The notes: generated from the letters alone by a model not told the origin. A stretch of 41,605 bases of DNA from an uncultured Lachnospiraceae bacterium (GCA_947175035.1 CAMWLG010000028.1:1-41605), one strand, 5' to 3'. Positions 18,007 through 27,345 are shown, counted from the stretch's first letter. Made by a program: numbers and translations.

Positions 18007-19572
18007 ATGCATAAAAAAAAAGGGTGGGGCAATGGAGAAGGTGGCTGGCTACTGATTACCTGTTGTTGTGTTTTGGCTCTCTGTGTGGTGCTAACTCCGT
18101 TGCTTATGAATGCAAAGTACAATTACCCGTCCGCGGATGATTGGAGCTTTAGCGAGAGAACATACGACAGCATTCAGGCGGGCGGCGGCATTGTCGAGGT
18201 GTTGCTTTCGGCATTTGAAACGGTTGCATATTACCGTAGTGCATGGGAGGGGAGATTTACCATTCCCTTTTTGGGGGCGTTACAGCCCGGAATATGGGGC
18301 GAAGAATGCTATGGAGTGGTAACATGGATATTGCTGGGAGGTTTGATATTGGGAGAAATTTCCCTTTTTGGCGGTCTTTTTCGTCAGTATGGACAAATAA
18401 GGGGACGGATATGGCTGTCGATTGTCCTGTTTACTCTGATTATGCAGGTTCTATATACGCCAAGTGTAGTTGAGAGTTTTTATTGGTATAACGGTGCGGT
18501 GAATTATACGTTTGTATTCGCAATGTCGTTATTGTTTGTGATGCTCTTTATAAAACTTGCGATGAGCGAGACGATAACATGGAAATTTGGCATGATGGCC
18601 GTTGTATCGGGAATATTAGCCGTTATGATAGGAGGAGGCAATTATTCCACCAGTTTATCCATCTTGTTGTTTATGGTGTTGTTTTATATTGCTGTCTGTG
18701 TTTACGGCGTAAGGGGCGGCGAAAAGAGGGTACAATTCAATACTAAATTGTTAAAAAGGTCTTTTGGCAGGACGTGGTATCTATTATTGCTTGAGGGCGG
18801 CAGTTTTTTGGTATGTCTTTTGGCGCCGGGCAATTCCGTGCGGTTAGCGGGGAATTTTGGAGGCGCTACACGAAGTGCGGGCTGGGCGGTGTGGATGTCA
18901 CTGGTGCGTTCCGCTACAAATATTTATTCATGGACAAATATCAAAATAGTATTGATGCTCTTGCTGATTTTGCCTTTTGCATGGCAGGCGGTTCAGAGCA
19001 TGGAATTTGATTTTAAATGGCCGGCGTTTTTTACATTACTTACCTTTGGTCTGTATGCGTCACAGATTGCACCTACCATGTATGTGGATGGGACTACCGG
19101 GGGAGGAAGAATGGCGGCTATTCTATATTATTCCTATCACATCTGGTTGGTCGGCAATGTGTGTTACTGGGTGGGATGGTGTTGTAAAAGAAGACAGAAA
19201 TGGCCTGCCTTTATGGCGAAGGGTTTTTCTGCTACGGCTCCATTCGTGCGTAGGTTTCTGATTCCTTACTGCGCTGTCATCGGTATTGTTTTGGCGGGTG
19301 TGATTTATCGTTTTGATTTGAAGGAAATATCGAGTTATAGGGCATATCGGGACTGGAGGCAGGGCTGGGCGCAGCAATATGCTTTGGAGTGGCAGGAACG
19401 TTTCAAGGTGCTGCATGACGAAAGTGTCAAGCAGGTAGAATTCGCACCTCTGTCCGTGTACCCGGAGACGATTATATATACCGATCTGCAGGATGAGAAT
19501 GGTTATATTTGGGTGAACAAAGACTGTGCAAAATATTATGATAAGGAATATATTCATATTGTGCCACAATAA
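18007..19572 (+). CDS. polytopic membrane protein (DUF6056-like)
   Basis: 521 residues with about ten transmembrane helices. An early external loop carries NYPSADDWSF and then YYRSAWEGRF, and a later one carries ESFYWYNGAVNYTF. This pattern of acidic and aromatic residues in the first loop resembles GT-C-like membrane proteins of the DUF6056 type; I recall the family from memory and cannot confirm it. A soluble C-terminal tail of about 80 residues follows the last helix. Base composition is somewhat more AT-rich than in alaS. The start is followed by a run of nine A bases. A glycan-related role is possible but not shown. Confidence 0.65.
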   Translation: MHKKKGWGNGEGGWLLITCCCVLALCVVLTPLLMNAKYNYPSADDWSFSERTYDSIQAGGGIVEVLLSAFETVAYYRSAWEGRFTIPFLGALQPGIWGEECYGVVTWILLGGLILGEISLFGGLFRQYGQIRGRIWLSIVLFTLIMQVLYTPSVVESFYWYNGAVNYTFVFAMSLLFVMLFIKLAMSETITWKFGMMAVVSGILAVMIGGGNYSTSLSILLFMVLFYIAVCVYGVRGGEKRVQFNTKLLKRSFGRTWYLLLLEGGSFLVCLLAPGNSVRLAGNFGGATRSAGWAVWMSLVRSATNIYSWTNIKIVLMLLLILPFAWQAVQSMEFDFKWPAFFTLLTFGLYASQIAPTMYVDGTTGGGRMAAILYYSYHIWLVGNVCYWVGWCCKRRQKWPAFMAKGFSATAPFVRRFLIPYCAVIGIVLAGVIYRFDLKEISSYRAYRDWRQGWAQQYALEWQERFKVLHDESVKQVEFAPLSVYPETIIYTDLQDENGYIWVNKDCAKYYDKEYIHIVPQ

Positions 19573-19589
19573 AATGGGAGGACAAATGG

Positions 19590-20690
19590 ATGAGGAAATT
19601 CGGTTTTGGAGCGATGCGCCTCCCGCTGACGAACCCGGAGGATGCAACCTCCATCAATCAGGAGGAATTGAATAAGATGGTGGATACCTTTTTGGCGGCC
19701 GGGTTCACCTATTTTGACACGGCGTATCCTTATCATGGGAAAATGTCGGAAGTGGCTATGCGCAAGGCATTAGTTGAGAGACACGGGAGGGGCGAGTATC
19801 TTTTTGCGGATAAGATGCCCACAATCCTTGTAAAGAATGGCGAGGAGTATCCTGAGTATTTTGCGGAGCAGCTTCAGAAGACGGGAGTCGGGTATTTTGA
19901 TTATTATCTCATGCACAATATGGGCAAAGACCGCTATGCGAAAACGCAGCAGCTCGGAGGCTTTGAATTTGCCATGCGGATGAAGAAAGAAGGGAAAATC
20001 CGAAACTTTGGTTTTTCTTTTCATGATGACGCCCAGACATTGGACAGGATTCTTACGGAGCATCCGGAGGTGGATTTTGTGCAGCTCCAGATTAATTATC
20101 TGGATTGGGAAAATGAGGTGATTCAATCCCGCAAATGCTATGAGATGGCTGTTTCCCATGGAAAACCCATTGTCGTGATGGAACCTGTGCGGGGTGGTGT
20201 GTTGGCGAATCTGCCTGAGGAAGCGCAGAGGCTGTTGGAGGGTTATAACCCAAATGCTTCGGCTGCCTCTTATGCGCTGCGGTTTGTGGCGGGGCTGGAG
20301 CATGTTATGATGGTTCTGTCTGGTATGAGCAATTTGACCCAGGTGCAGGAAAATGTGGAGCTCATGCAGGATGTGAAGCCATTGGACGAGGAGGAGAAGC
20401 GGCTTTTGGAGCAGGTCACGCAGTTCATCCAAAGGAGCATGGAGATTCCCTGTACTTCCTGCGGCTATTGTACGGAGGTTTGTCCGAGGCATATAGCGAT
20501 TCCCGGCTTGTTTGGAATTTATAACAATTATAAGACCACAGGTAATTTTTCAGGAATGTATCATAACAGGGTGGTTTATGAGAAGGGCAAAGCGTCCGAT
20601 TGTATCGGGTGCGGACAGTGTGAACGCAACTGCCCTCAGCATATTGCGATTCCGGAACACTTGAAAAAGATAGCCGCTTTTGAAAAATGA
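19590..20690 (+). CDS. aldo/keto reductase with two 4Fe-4S clusters
   Basis: 366 residues. The N-terminal barrel has the aldo/keto reductase tetrad D43, Y48, K75 and H109 (YFDTAYPYHG, FADKMP, YLMHNM). The C-terminus carries two ferredoxin-type motifs, CTSCGYCTEVCP and CIGCGQCERNCP, as in the large family of ferredoxin-linked AKR proteins of anaerobes. It is a predicted cytoplasmic oxidoreductase; the substrate is unknown. gggagg lies about 9 bases before the ATG. It lies 17 bases after the membrane protein gene. Confidence 0.93.
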   Translation: MRKFGFGAMRLPLTNPEDATSINQEELNKMVDTFLAAGFTYFDTAYPYHGKMSEVAMRKALVERHGRGEYLFADKMPTILVKNGEEYPEYFAEQLQKTGVGYFDYYLMHNMGKDRYAKTQQLGGFEFAMRMKKEGKIRNFGFSFHDDAQTLDRILTEHPEVDFVQLQINYLDWENEVIQSRKCYEMAVSHGKPIVVMEPVRGGVLANLPEEAQRLLEGYNPNASAASYALRFVAGLEHVMMVLSGMSNLTQVQENVELMQDVKPLDEEEKRLLEQVTQFIQRSMEIPCTSCGYCTEVCPRHIAIPGLFGIYNNYKTTGNFSGMYHNRVVYEKGKASDCIGCGQCERNCPQHIAIPEHLKKIAAFEK

Positions 20691-20694
20691 AAAA

Positions 20695-20723
20695 TTGCAA
20701 CAGCCATAAAAGTGTGCTATACT
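20695..20723 (+). promoter_or_regulatory. sigma-A type promoter of thrC
   Basis: -35 ttgcaa (20695-20700), 17-base spacer, -10 tatact (20718-20723) with an extended TG one base upstream of the -10. It starts right after the reductase stop codon; the transcript would have a leader of about 85 bases before thrC. Confidence 0.7.
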
Positions 20724-20814
20724 GACAAGGATTCAGGCAAATTATGCAGAATATGTTAAAATATGTAAACCAAAAAGAGAACATGCTGGATACAGCAGAA
20801 TGTGAGGAGAGGAT

Positions 20815-22314
20815 ATGGAAGTATTCTATAGCAGTACAAGAAGCAAAGAAAATAATGCGGCTTCGCGTGTGACAGCTTCGCAGGCTATTTTAAAAGGGCT
20901 TTCTGACGATGGGGGATTGTTTGTGCCGGATCATATCCCGACTTTGGACAAGAGTCTTGAGGAATTGTCCAAAATGGATTATCAGCAGGTGGCTTATGAG
21001 GTGATGAAGCTTTTTCTCACGGATTTTACGGAAGAGGAGCTTAAGAGCTGCATTGCGAAAGCTTATGATGAGAAATTTGACACGGAAGTGATCGCGCCGC
21101 TGGTGGAGGCTCAGGGAGCTTATTATCTGGAGCTGTTCCATGGCTCTACCATCGCTTTCAAGGATATGGCGCTGTCTATTTTGCCTCACCTGATGATTAC
21201 CGCTGCAAGGAAGAATAAGATAACGGATGAAATTATTATTCTTACAGCGACGTCAGGTGATACGGGAAAGGCTGCTCTGGCGGGATTTGCAGGTGTGGAG
21301 GGGACTCGAATTATCGTGTTCTATCCCAAGAACGGTGTGAGCCCGATTCAGGAGAAGCAGATGGTGACACAGAAAGGGAATAACACCCTTGTGGTAGGGA
21401 TTCATGGTAATTTTGATGATGCCCAGACCGGTGTGAAGAAGATATTCTCGGACAAGGCGTTGGCAAAGGAGATGGAGGAGAAAGGTTTTCGGTTTTCCTC
21501 CGCCAATTCTATTAATATCGGCCGTTTGGTTCCTCAGGTGTGCTATTATGTCTATGCTTATGCAAAGCTTTTGGCGGAAGGGAAGCTTGCGAAGAACGAG
21601 ATTATGAATGTGGTGGTTCCCACAGGCAATTTCGGCAATATTCTTGCGGCATTCTATGCCAAAAATATGGGTGTTCCCATCGGTAAGCTGATCTGTGCAT
21701 CCAACGAGAATAAAGTGCTGTATGATTTCTTCCGCACAGGAGCCTATGACAGGAATCGTGAGTTCATGTTGACATCCTCCCCCTCCATGGATATCCTGAT
21801 ATCCAGCAATCTGGAGAGACTGATTTATCGTATCGCCGGATGTGATGCAAATAAGAACAGAGAATTTATGGATGCGCTTTCAAGTCAGGGAAAATATGAA
21901 ATAACAGATGATATGAAAAATGAGCTGGCGGATTTTTACGGTAATTATGCCGATGAAGGGGAGACTGCTGCGGAGATTAAGCGGCTTTACGACAGCTGTG
22001 GCTATGTGCTTGATACCCATACGGCAGTGGCTTCAGCTGTGTATCAAAAATACGTGAAGGAGACGAAGGATCAGACTAAGACAGTGATTGCCTCCACCGC
22101 AAGCCCCTTCAAGTTTACCAGAAGTGTCATGAATGCCATTGATGCAAAATACGATGCAATGGGAGATTTTGAATTGGTGGATGAGCTCTCAAAGCTCTCA
22201 GGCGTGAAGGTGCCCATGGCCATTGAGGAGATTCGCACTGCGCCGGTGGTGCATGACAAGCAATGTGATGTGGATGCAATGCCAAAGGTTGTCAGGGAGT
22301 TTTTGGGGATATAA
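20815..22314 (+). CDS. thrC: threonine synthase
   Basis: Converts O-phosphohomoserine to threonine with pyridoxal phosphate. 499 residues, the longer class of threonine synthase. The PLP lysine is K116 in IAFKDMALSIL. The start region SRVTASQAILKGLSDDGGLF and the SGDTGKAALAGF phosphate-binding loop are typical. A clear site (gaggagagg) precedes the ATG. It has its own promoter upstream and a terminator downstream, so it seems to be a single-gene unit; no homoserine pathway gene lies nearby. Confidence 0.97.
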   Translation: MEVFYSSTRSKENNAASRVTASQAILKGLSDDGGLFVPDHIPTLDKSLEELSKMDYQQVAYEVMKLFLTDFTEEELKSCIAKAYDEKFDTEVIAPLVEAQGAYYLELFHGSTIAFKDMALSILPHLMITAARKNKITDEIIILTATSGDTGKAALAGFAGVEGTRIIVFYPKNGVSPIQEKQMVTQKGNNTLVVGIHGNFDDAQTGVKKIFSDKALAKEMEEKGFRFSSANSINIGRLVPQVCYYVYAYAKLLAEGKLAKNEIMNVVVPTGNFGNILAAFYAKNMGVPIGKLICASNENKVLYDFFRTGAYDRNREFMLTSSPSMDILISSNLERLIYRIAGCDANKNREFMDALSSQGKYEITDDMKNELADFYGNYADEGETAAEIKRLYDSCGYVLDTHTAVASAVYQKYVKETKDQTKTVIASTASPFKFTRSVMNAIDAKYDAMGDFELVDELSKLSGVKVPMAIEEIRTAPVVHDKQCDVDAMPKVVREFLGI

Positions 22315-22362
22315 TAACATATGTACCTATATTGAAGGGACAAAACACATTGAACATATGAT

Positions 22363-22393
22363 AAAAGCTGTTTTTATGGAAACGGCTTTTTTT
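22363..22393 (+). terminator. rho-independent terminator after thrC
   Basis: aaaagctgttt pairs with aaacggctttt around a short loop and is followed by a T run (seven T in total). It lies about 50 bases after the thrC stop and separates it from deoC. Confidence 0.75.
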
Positions 22394-22443
22394 CATAACA
22401 TCATATATGAAATTATGAATTTGAAAGATGAGGATGAAAGATT

Positions 22444-23115
22444 ATGACAAATCAAGAGATACTATCTCATGTGGATCATACGCAGCTGAAGCCCTATGCC
22501 ACATGGGAGGACATTGTGAGGCTTTGCGACGAGGCGGTCACATATCATACTGCCAGTGTATGTGTACCTCCCTGTTACATCAAAAGGATTCATGAGACAT
22601 ACGGAGAGAAGCTGAATATTTGTACTGTGGTGGGATTCCCACTGGGCTATAGTGTTACAGAGGCCAAGGTCAGGGAGGTGGAGCAGGCGTTGGCGGACGG
22701 GTGTAATGAAATCGATATGGTAATCAATATCAGTGATGTGAAGAACGGGTGTTACGAAAAGGTGGAGGAGGAAATCCGTACCGTGAAGAGTGCCTGTGGG
22801 CAGCATGTCCTGAAGGTGATTGTGGAGACCTGCTATCTGACAGAGACGGAGAAGATTGCGATGTGCAGGGCTGTAACCAACGCGGGGGCGGATTATATCA
22901 AGACCTCTACCGGTTTTGGCACAGATGGCGCCACGAAGGCTGATGTGGAATTGTTTTTGAAGCATATTGGATCCAATGTGAAGATTAAGGCAGCGGGCGG
23001 AATCTCCACAAAAGATGACATGGAGATGTTTCTTTCCCTAGGCTGTGACAGACTGGGGACTTCAAGGGCGGTTGGGCTTCTGGCCGGACAGGAGACCAAT
23101 GCAGGGGAATATTAG
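22444..23115 (+). CDS. deoC: deoxyribose-phosphate aldolase
   Basis: Cleaves 2-deoxyribose 5-phosphate to glyceraldehyde 3-phosphate and acetaldehyde. 223 residues. The Schiff-base lysine is K153 in DYIKTSTGFG, with the second conserved lysine K182 in KIKAAGGIST. The early motif DHTQLKPYAT and the EIDMVIN strand are also standard. No other deo genes are nearby; it is followed 12 bases later by an aminopeptidase P gene, so the two are likely co-transcribed. Confidence 0.97.
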   Translation: MTNQEILSHVDHTQLKPYATWEDIVRLCDEAVTYHTASVCVPPCYIKRIHETYGEKLNICTVVGFPLGYSVTEAKVREVEQALADGCNEIDMVINISDVKNGCYEKVEEEIRTVKSACGQHVLKVIVETCYLTETEKIAMCRAVTNAGADYIKTSTGFGTDGATKADVELFLKHIGSNVKIKAAGGISTKDDMEMFLSLGCDRLGTSRAVGLLAGQETNAGEY

Positions 23116-23127
23116 GAGGAAAAGGAA

Positions 23128-24945
23128 ATGGAAAGCGGAATGGACAACCAAATCATACAGGAAAGATTGTCTCTTTTGCGTGCCCGGATGCGTAAAAATA
23201 ACATAGATTATTACATGATACCCACCGCGGATTTTCATAGCTCCGAGTATGTGAGCGATTACTTTAAGACGCGGGAATATTTCTGTAATTTCTCGGGTTC
23301 CAATGGCACGCTTGTGGTGTGGCAGGAGGGTGCCGGACTTTGGACAGACGGTCGTTATTTTATTCAGGCGGATCAAGAGCTTGCGGGTACGGGAGTGGAA
23401 CTCTTTCGCATGATGGAGGATGGTGTGCCGACGCTTGGGGAGTTTTTGACAGAAAGGCTGCAGGATGGTCAAAGGCTGGGATTTGACGGGCGCGTGATTT
23501 CGGCGAAGGATGGAAAGCGCTATGAAGAGCGTTTCAAAGAGGCAGGCAAGCAGATTGATATTTTTTATATGAAGGATCTGGCGGAAGAGATTTGGACAGA
23601 GCGGCCTGCTTTTCCCGCGGGCAAAGTGACAGTGCTCGCGGAGGAGCTTGCGGGGTGCAGTGTGGCGGACAAGCTGAAAGCCGTGAGAGAGAAGTTAAAG
23701 AGGGCAGGGGCGGAGGAGCTGCTGCTCACGAAGCTGGATGATTTAATGTGGCTGTTTAACGTTAGAGGCTGTGATGTGGAATGCAATCCTGTGGCAATGT
23801 CCTATGGTTATATCACTCAAAATACGGCTGTTATTTTTATGCAGGAGCAGGCGGTCAATGATGAATTGCGGGCTTATTTTGCCGCCAATTGTGTTGAGTT
23901 GCTTGGCTATGGGGAGATTGTGTCTTATTTGGAACGTCTTGCTGCGGGGCGGCGGATTTTGGTGGATATGCGTTATTGCAGTTACACTCTTTACCGGATG
24001 CTTGCTGACAGACAGACGATTGTTGAGGCATGCAATCCCACGGAGGATTTGAAGGCGGTTAAGAATCCCACCGAGCTTGCCAACATGAGGGAAATATATC
24101 TTAAGGACAGCGTGGCGCTGACCCGTTTTATCTGTTGGCTCAAAAGCAATATAGGCAAAATGGAGATCACGGAGGTTGATGCTGCTGATAAGCTGGAGGA
24201 ATTTCGACGGGAGATCCCGGAATTTTTAGATTTGTCGTTCCCGACGATTGCCGGGTATGGGAGCAACGCGGCGATGATGCATTATGAGGCTGTTCCGGAA
24301 CATTGCGTGGTGTTGGAGCCGAAGGGACTTCTTCTGGTGGATTCCGGCGGGCAGTATCTGGGAGGCACCACGGATGTGACCCGCACGATTGCGTTGGGAC
24401 CGGTGCCGGATGAGCAAAAGTTTCACTATACCATGGTTGCCACTGCCATGCTGCAGCTGACACATGCAAGGTGGCTGCACGGATGCACCGGGCGTAATCT
24501 GGATATTTTGGCGCGTCAGCCATTGTGGAATCTGGGACTGGACTATAAATGCGGCACCGGTCATGGTGTTGGTTATATCTTGAATGTTCATGAAGGACCC
24601 CAGAATATGCGTTGGCGCTTCGTCGAGGGGCAGCGAGAGGCTGTTTTGGAGGCGGGAATGGACATCACGAATGAGCCTGGCGTTTATATCGAAGGCAGTC
24701 ATGGCATCCGTATCGAGAATGTGATGGTGGCAGAAAATGATGTGAAAAACGAGTACGGACAGTTCATGTATTTTGAGACGTTGACATGGGTACCTATGGA
24801 CTTTGACGCCATTGACGAGCAGTATCTTACGGAGACAACACGTGTTATGCTTTATGACTATCAGAAACAGGTGTATGATAAGCTCTCTCCCTATCTGAGC
24901 GTGGAGGAGCGGGAGTGGCTTAAGAAGGAGACACGCGCGGATTAA
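23128..24945 (+). CDS. aminopeptidase P family protein (M24B)
   Basis: Removes N-terminal residues that precede proline. 605 residues, the long form with an extra N-terminal creatinase domain pair. The metal ligands are visible: D405, D416, H479, E516 and E530 in VDSGGQYLGGTTDVTRT, GTGHGVGYIL, NEPGVYIEGSHG and RIENVMV. No signal peptide, so cytoplasmic peptide turnover is likely. A strong aggagg precedes the ATG. Confidence 0.95.
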   Translation: MESGMDNQIIQERLSLLRARMRKNNIDYYMIPTADFHSSEYVSDYFKTREYFCNFSGSNGTLVVWQEGAGLWTDGRYFIQADQELAGTGVELFRMMEDGVPTLGEFLTERLQDGQRLGFDGRVISAKDGKRYEERFKEAGKQIDIFYMKDLAEEIWTERPAFPAGKVTVLAEELAGCSVADKLKAVREKLKRAGAEELLLTKLDDLMWLFNVRGCDVECNPVAMSYGYITQNTAVIFMQEQAVNDELRAYFAANCVELLGYGEIVSYLERLAAGRRILVDMRYCSYTLYRMLADRQTIVEACNPTEDLKAVKNPTELANMREIYLKDSVALTRFICWLKSNIGKMEITEVDAADKLEEFRREIPEFLDLSFPTIAGYGSNAAMMHYEAVPEHCVVLEPKGLLLVDSGGQYLGGTTDVTRTIALGPVPDEQKFHYTMVATAMLQLTHARWLHGCTGRNLDILARQPLWNLGLDYKCGTGHGVGYILNVHEGPQNMRWRFVEGQREAVLEAGMDITNEPGVYIEGSHGIRIENVMVAENDVKNEYGQFMYFETLTWVPMDFDAIDEQYLTETTRVMLYDYQKQVYDKLSPYLSVEEREWLKKETRAD

Positions 24946-24951
24946 AAGTTA

Positions 24952-24985
24952 TAAAAACCCTATTAAATTTTGAGGGTTTTATTGA
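24952..24985 (+). terminator. terminator after the aminopeptidase P gene
   Basis: aaaaccct pairs with agggtttt across a short AT-rich loop, followed by att. The T tract is short, so it may be weak. It overlaps the -35 of the pckA promoter by a few bases. Confidence 0.55.
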
Positions 24986-25010
24986 CTTTTTTAAAAGTGT
25001 TTGAGATAAT
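24982..25010 (+). promoter_or_regulatory. promoter of pckA
   Basis: -35 ttgact (24982-24987), 17-base spacer, -10 gataat (25005-25010), with TG one base upstream of the -10. Leader of about 30 bases with the site aagaggt before the pckA ATG. Confidence 0.7.
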
Positions 25011-25048
25011 AAAGCCAATACAAATTTTAAGAAAAGAGGTAAACGAAC

Positions 25049-26662
25049 ATGGCACAAATCGATTTGAGCAAGTACGGCATTTCCGGGACTACGGAAATCG
25101 TACACAATCCTTCTTTCGACATGCTGTACGAGGAAGAGACCAAGTCCGGTCTTGAAGGCTTTGAGGTGGGACAGGTTACAGAACTCGGCGCTGTAAACGT
25201 GATGACTGGTGTGTATACCGGGCGTTCCCCCAAAGATAAGTACATTGTAATGGATGCAAATTCCAAGGATACTGTATGGTGGACTACCGATGGGTACAAG
25301 AATGACAACCATCCCATGAGCGAGGACGTGTGGGCGACTGTGAAGGAAATCGCGAAGAAAGAGCTTTCCAACAAGAGACTGTTCGTTGTGGATGCATTCT
25401 GTGGTGCAAACAAGGACACTCGTATGGCGGTTCGTTTCATCGTGGAGGTTGCATGGCAGGCTCACTTTATCAAGAATATGTTCATCCAGCCGAGCGACGA
25501 AGAGCTTGCAAGCTTTGAGCCGGATTTTGTGGTTTACAACGCTTCCAAGGCGAAGGTTGAGAACTATAAGGAGTTGGGATTGAATTCCGAGACCTGTGTG
25601 GCGTTCAATATCACCAGTCGTGAGCAGGTAATCATCAATACATGGTACGGCGGAGAGATGAAGAAGGGTATGTTCTCCATGATGAACTACTATCTGCCGC
25701 TTAAGGGCATCGCTTCCATGCACTGCTCTGCAAATACCGATATGGAGGGCAAGAACACTGCTATCTTCTTCGGTCTGTCCGGAACTGGTAAGACCACTCT
25801 GTCCACAGATCCTAAGCGTCTGCTGATTGGTGATGACGAGCACGGCTGGGACGACAATGGTGTGTTCAACTTCGAGGGTGGCTGCTATGCAAAGGTAATC
25901 GGTCTCGACAAGGAGTCCGAGCCCGACATCTACAATGCAATCAAGAGAGACGCTCTGTTGGAGAATGTTACTGTTGACGCTGCAGGCAAGATTGATTTTG
26001 ACGATAAGAGCGTGACCGAGAATACTCGTGTTTCTTATCCCATCGACCATATCAAGAATATTGCATCCAATGTAAATGGTATTTCTTCCGGTCCTGCGGC
26101 TAAGAACGTGATCTTCCTTTCAGCGGATGCGTTTGGCGTGCTGCCTCCTGTGTCTATCTTGACCCCGGAGCAGACCCAGTATTACTTCCTGTCTGGATTT
26201 ACCGCTAAGCTGGCAGGTACAGAGCGCGGCATTACCGAGCCTACCCCTACCTTCTCCGCATGTTTTGGTCAGGCATTCCTGGAGCTCCATCCTACCAAGT
26301 ACGCAGAGGAGCTGGTGAAGAAGATGCAGAAGAGCGGCGCTAAGGCTTATCTGGTGAACACTGGTTGGAATGGTACCGGCAAGCGTATCACCATCAAGGA
26401 TACCAGAGGCATTATTGATGCGATTCTGAATGGGGATATCAACAACGCACCTACCAAGAAGATTCCTTACTTTGACTTTGAGGTTCCCACCGAGCTTCCT
26501 GGTGTGGACAAAGGAATCCTTGACCCTCGCGACACTTACGCGGATGCTTCCGAGTGGGAGAGCAAGGCTCAGGATCTGGCACAGCGTTTTGTGAAGAACT
26601 TTGCGAAGTATGAGAGTAATGACGCAGGCAAGGCTCTCGTGGCAGCTGGTCCTAAGGCGTAA
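25049..26662 (+). CDS. pckA: phosphoenolpyruvate carboxykinase (ATP)
   Basis: Interconverts oxaloacetate and phosphoenolpyruvate with ATP. 537 residues, normal length. The P-loop is GLSGTGKTT at residues 242-250; the kinase-2 region [18 protein letters not shown] follows. Its codon usage is visibly more biased toward preferred codons than that of its neighbours, as expected for an abundant enzyme. It has its own promoter and a strong terminator, so it is a single-gene unit. In anaerobic gut bacteria this enzyme often fixes CO2 toward oxaloacetate. Confidence 0.98.
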   Translation: MAQIDLSKYGISGTTEIVHNPSFDMLYEEETKSGLEGFEVGQVTELGAVNVMTGVYTGRSPKDKYIVMDANSKDTVWWTTDGYKNDNHPMSEDVWATVKEIAKKELSNKRLFVVDAFCGANKDTRMAVRFIVEVAWQAHFIKNMFIQPSDEELASFEPDFVVYNASKAKVENYKELGLNSETCVAFNITSREQVIINTWYGGEMKKGMFSMMNYYLPLKGIASMHCSANTDMEGKNTAIFFGLSGTGKTTLSTDPKRLLIGDDEHGWDDNGVFNFEGGCYAKVIGLDKESEPDIYNAIKRDALLENVTVDAAGKIDFDDKSVTENTRVSYPIDHIKNIASNVNGISSGPAAKNVIFLSADAFGVLPPVSILTPEQTQYYFLSGFTAKLAGTERGITEPTPTFSACFGQAFLELHPTKYAEELVKKMQKSGAKAYLVNTGWNGTGKRITIKDTRGIIDAILNGDINNAPTKKIPYFDFEVPTELPGVDKGILDPRDTYADASEWESKAQDLAQRFVKNFAKYESNDAGKALVAAGPKA

Positions 26663-26694
26663 GATTCGGTACAATTTAACTGAGCAATTTATGA

Positions 26695-26735
26695 GACGTC
26701 CCGAGAGCTGTGAAGGCTTTCGGGACATCTTTTAT
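26695..26735 (+). terminator. rho-independent terminator after pckA
   Basis: gacgtcccgagagc (26695-26708) pairs with gctttcgggacatc (26716-26729) with two wobble pairs, followed by tttta. A strong stem placed about 32 bases after the pckA stop. Confidence 0.85.
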
Positions 26736-26946
26736 TACTTTTCACATAGTAGCCAACATGGGACGCTTCATGCAGATAATCATTTCTATGCGGGCACGCT
26801 TTCGCTCGATTGAAAACGTAACGGATGCTAAGCTCGTTCCTCGCTAAGCACAAGCGATTTATTAAATCGCTTACGTTTGTCAGACGACCCTTATAGAAAC
26901 GATTATTTGCCTGAAGCTGGTGACTGGCTGGAGTGTGAAGAGTAAT
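26734..26946. repeat. 213-bp imperfect inverted-repeat element
   Basis: The two ends are imperfect inverted repeats of about 55 bases. attacttttcaca at the left matches the reverse complement of the right end (attactcttcaca), and the inner part gcttcatgcagataatcat at the left matches gcttcaggcaaataatcgt from the right. The centre holds aaacgtaa/ttacgttt and a perfect palindrome, aagcgattta / taaatcgctt, around one base at 26862. No ORF of note. It looks like a miniature non-autonomous element placed directly after the pckA terminator; no clear target duplication is seen. Confidence 0.55.
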
Positions 26947-26960
26947 CTTCTTTTTGATAG

Positions 26961-27019
26961 TAACAGTTCAGACTTCATACCCATTCGTCAGCGTGACTTT
27001 ATGCAAGTCTGAACTGTTA
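26961..27019. repeat. 59-bp hairpin sharing ends with the element at 1079-1250
   Basis: taacagttcagactt (26961-26975) is a perfect 15-base inverted repeat of aagtctgaactgtta (27005-27019), enclosing 29 bases with a small gtca/tgac stem. The outer 11 bases (taacagttcag) are identical to the ends of the element at 1079-1250. It could be a shorter relative of that element, or a bidirectional terminator. Confidence 0.6.
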
Positions 27020-27041
27020 TTCAATTTTCCAAATTTTTCAG

Positions 27042-27070
27042 TTGTATTCTTGCACCATATTAGATATAAT
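27042..27070 (+). promoter_or_regulatory. promoter of the 6S RNA gene
   Basis: -35 ttgtat (27042-27047), 17-base spacer, -10 tataat (27065-27070), a perfect -10. Transcription would start near 27077, exactly where the closing stem of the RNA begins. Confidence 0.7.
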
Positions 27071-27076
27071 AATCTT

Positions 27077-27264
27077 AACCTGAAATGCGCGATAAACCTT
27101 GTTAGTTTTGAACCTACATTTACTTTAAACGGGATTCCTATATCGCCGGATGGCTGTCAGGCCTCCACTCGCTTGCGAGGTTCGCAGGGGAAGGCAAAAG
27201 TTCGGTTGCGGTCACCCACCTAGCATTGCTAGGAGTCAAAAAACAAGGGGCGGCATTTTGGGTA
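27077..27264 (+). ncRNA. ssrS: 6S RNA
   Basis: 6S RNA binds the housekeeping RNA polymerase and mimics an open promoter. The segment folds as a long rod: 27078-27088 pairs with 27253-27263, ccttgtt (27097-27103) with aacaagg (27242-27248), and ttttga (27106-27111) with tcaaaa (27236-27241). A large open centre follows, with the small hairpin cctagc/gctagg (27219-27233) on its 3' side as in Firmicutes 6S RNAs, and an apical arm with ctcg/cgag. The segments gaacctacatt and ggtcacccacctagc agree with my memory of clostridial 6S RNAs. A perfect -10 lies just upstream. Length of about 188 bases fits. Confidence 0.8.
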
Positions 27265-27277
27265 TTCAAAACGACGG

Positions 27278-27298
27278 GCGCCGCATAGTATGCGCCGC
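27278..27298 (+). other. GC-rich hairpin downstream of 6S RNA
   Basis: gcgccgcat pairs with atgcgccgc with one C-C mismatch and a three-base loop. It lies between the mature 6S end and the terminator and could be a processing or protection structure of the precursor. Confidence 0.4.
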
Positions 27299-27315
27299 TC
27301 TAACGTGAACAAAAG

Positions 27316-27345
27316 AGGGAGCAGTCCGTGTGGGCTGCTCTTTTA
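27316..27345 (+). terminator. terminator of the 6S RNA transcript
   Basis: ggagcagtcc pairs with gggctgctct (two wobble pairs) around gtgt, followed by a T run. The complementary strand also ends in a T-rich stretch, so it could act both ways. Confidence 0.7.

Noticed and set aside
18010..18025. Run of nine A after the start of the membrane protein gene, possible programmed frameshift
   Set aside because: The annotated frame gives a complete protein; nothing suggests a second product.
26954..27223. Short ORF over the 6S region
   Set aside because: It crosses the hairpin at 26961 and the structured RNA, and has no ribosome site.
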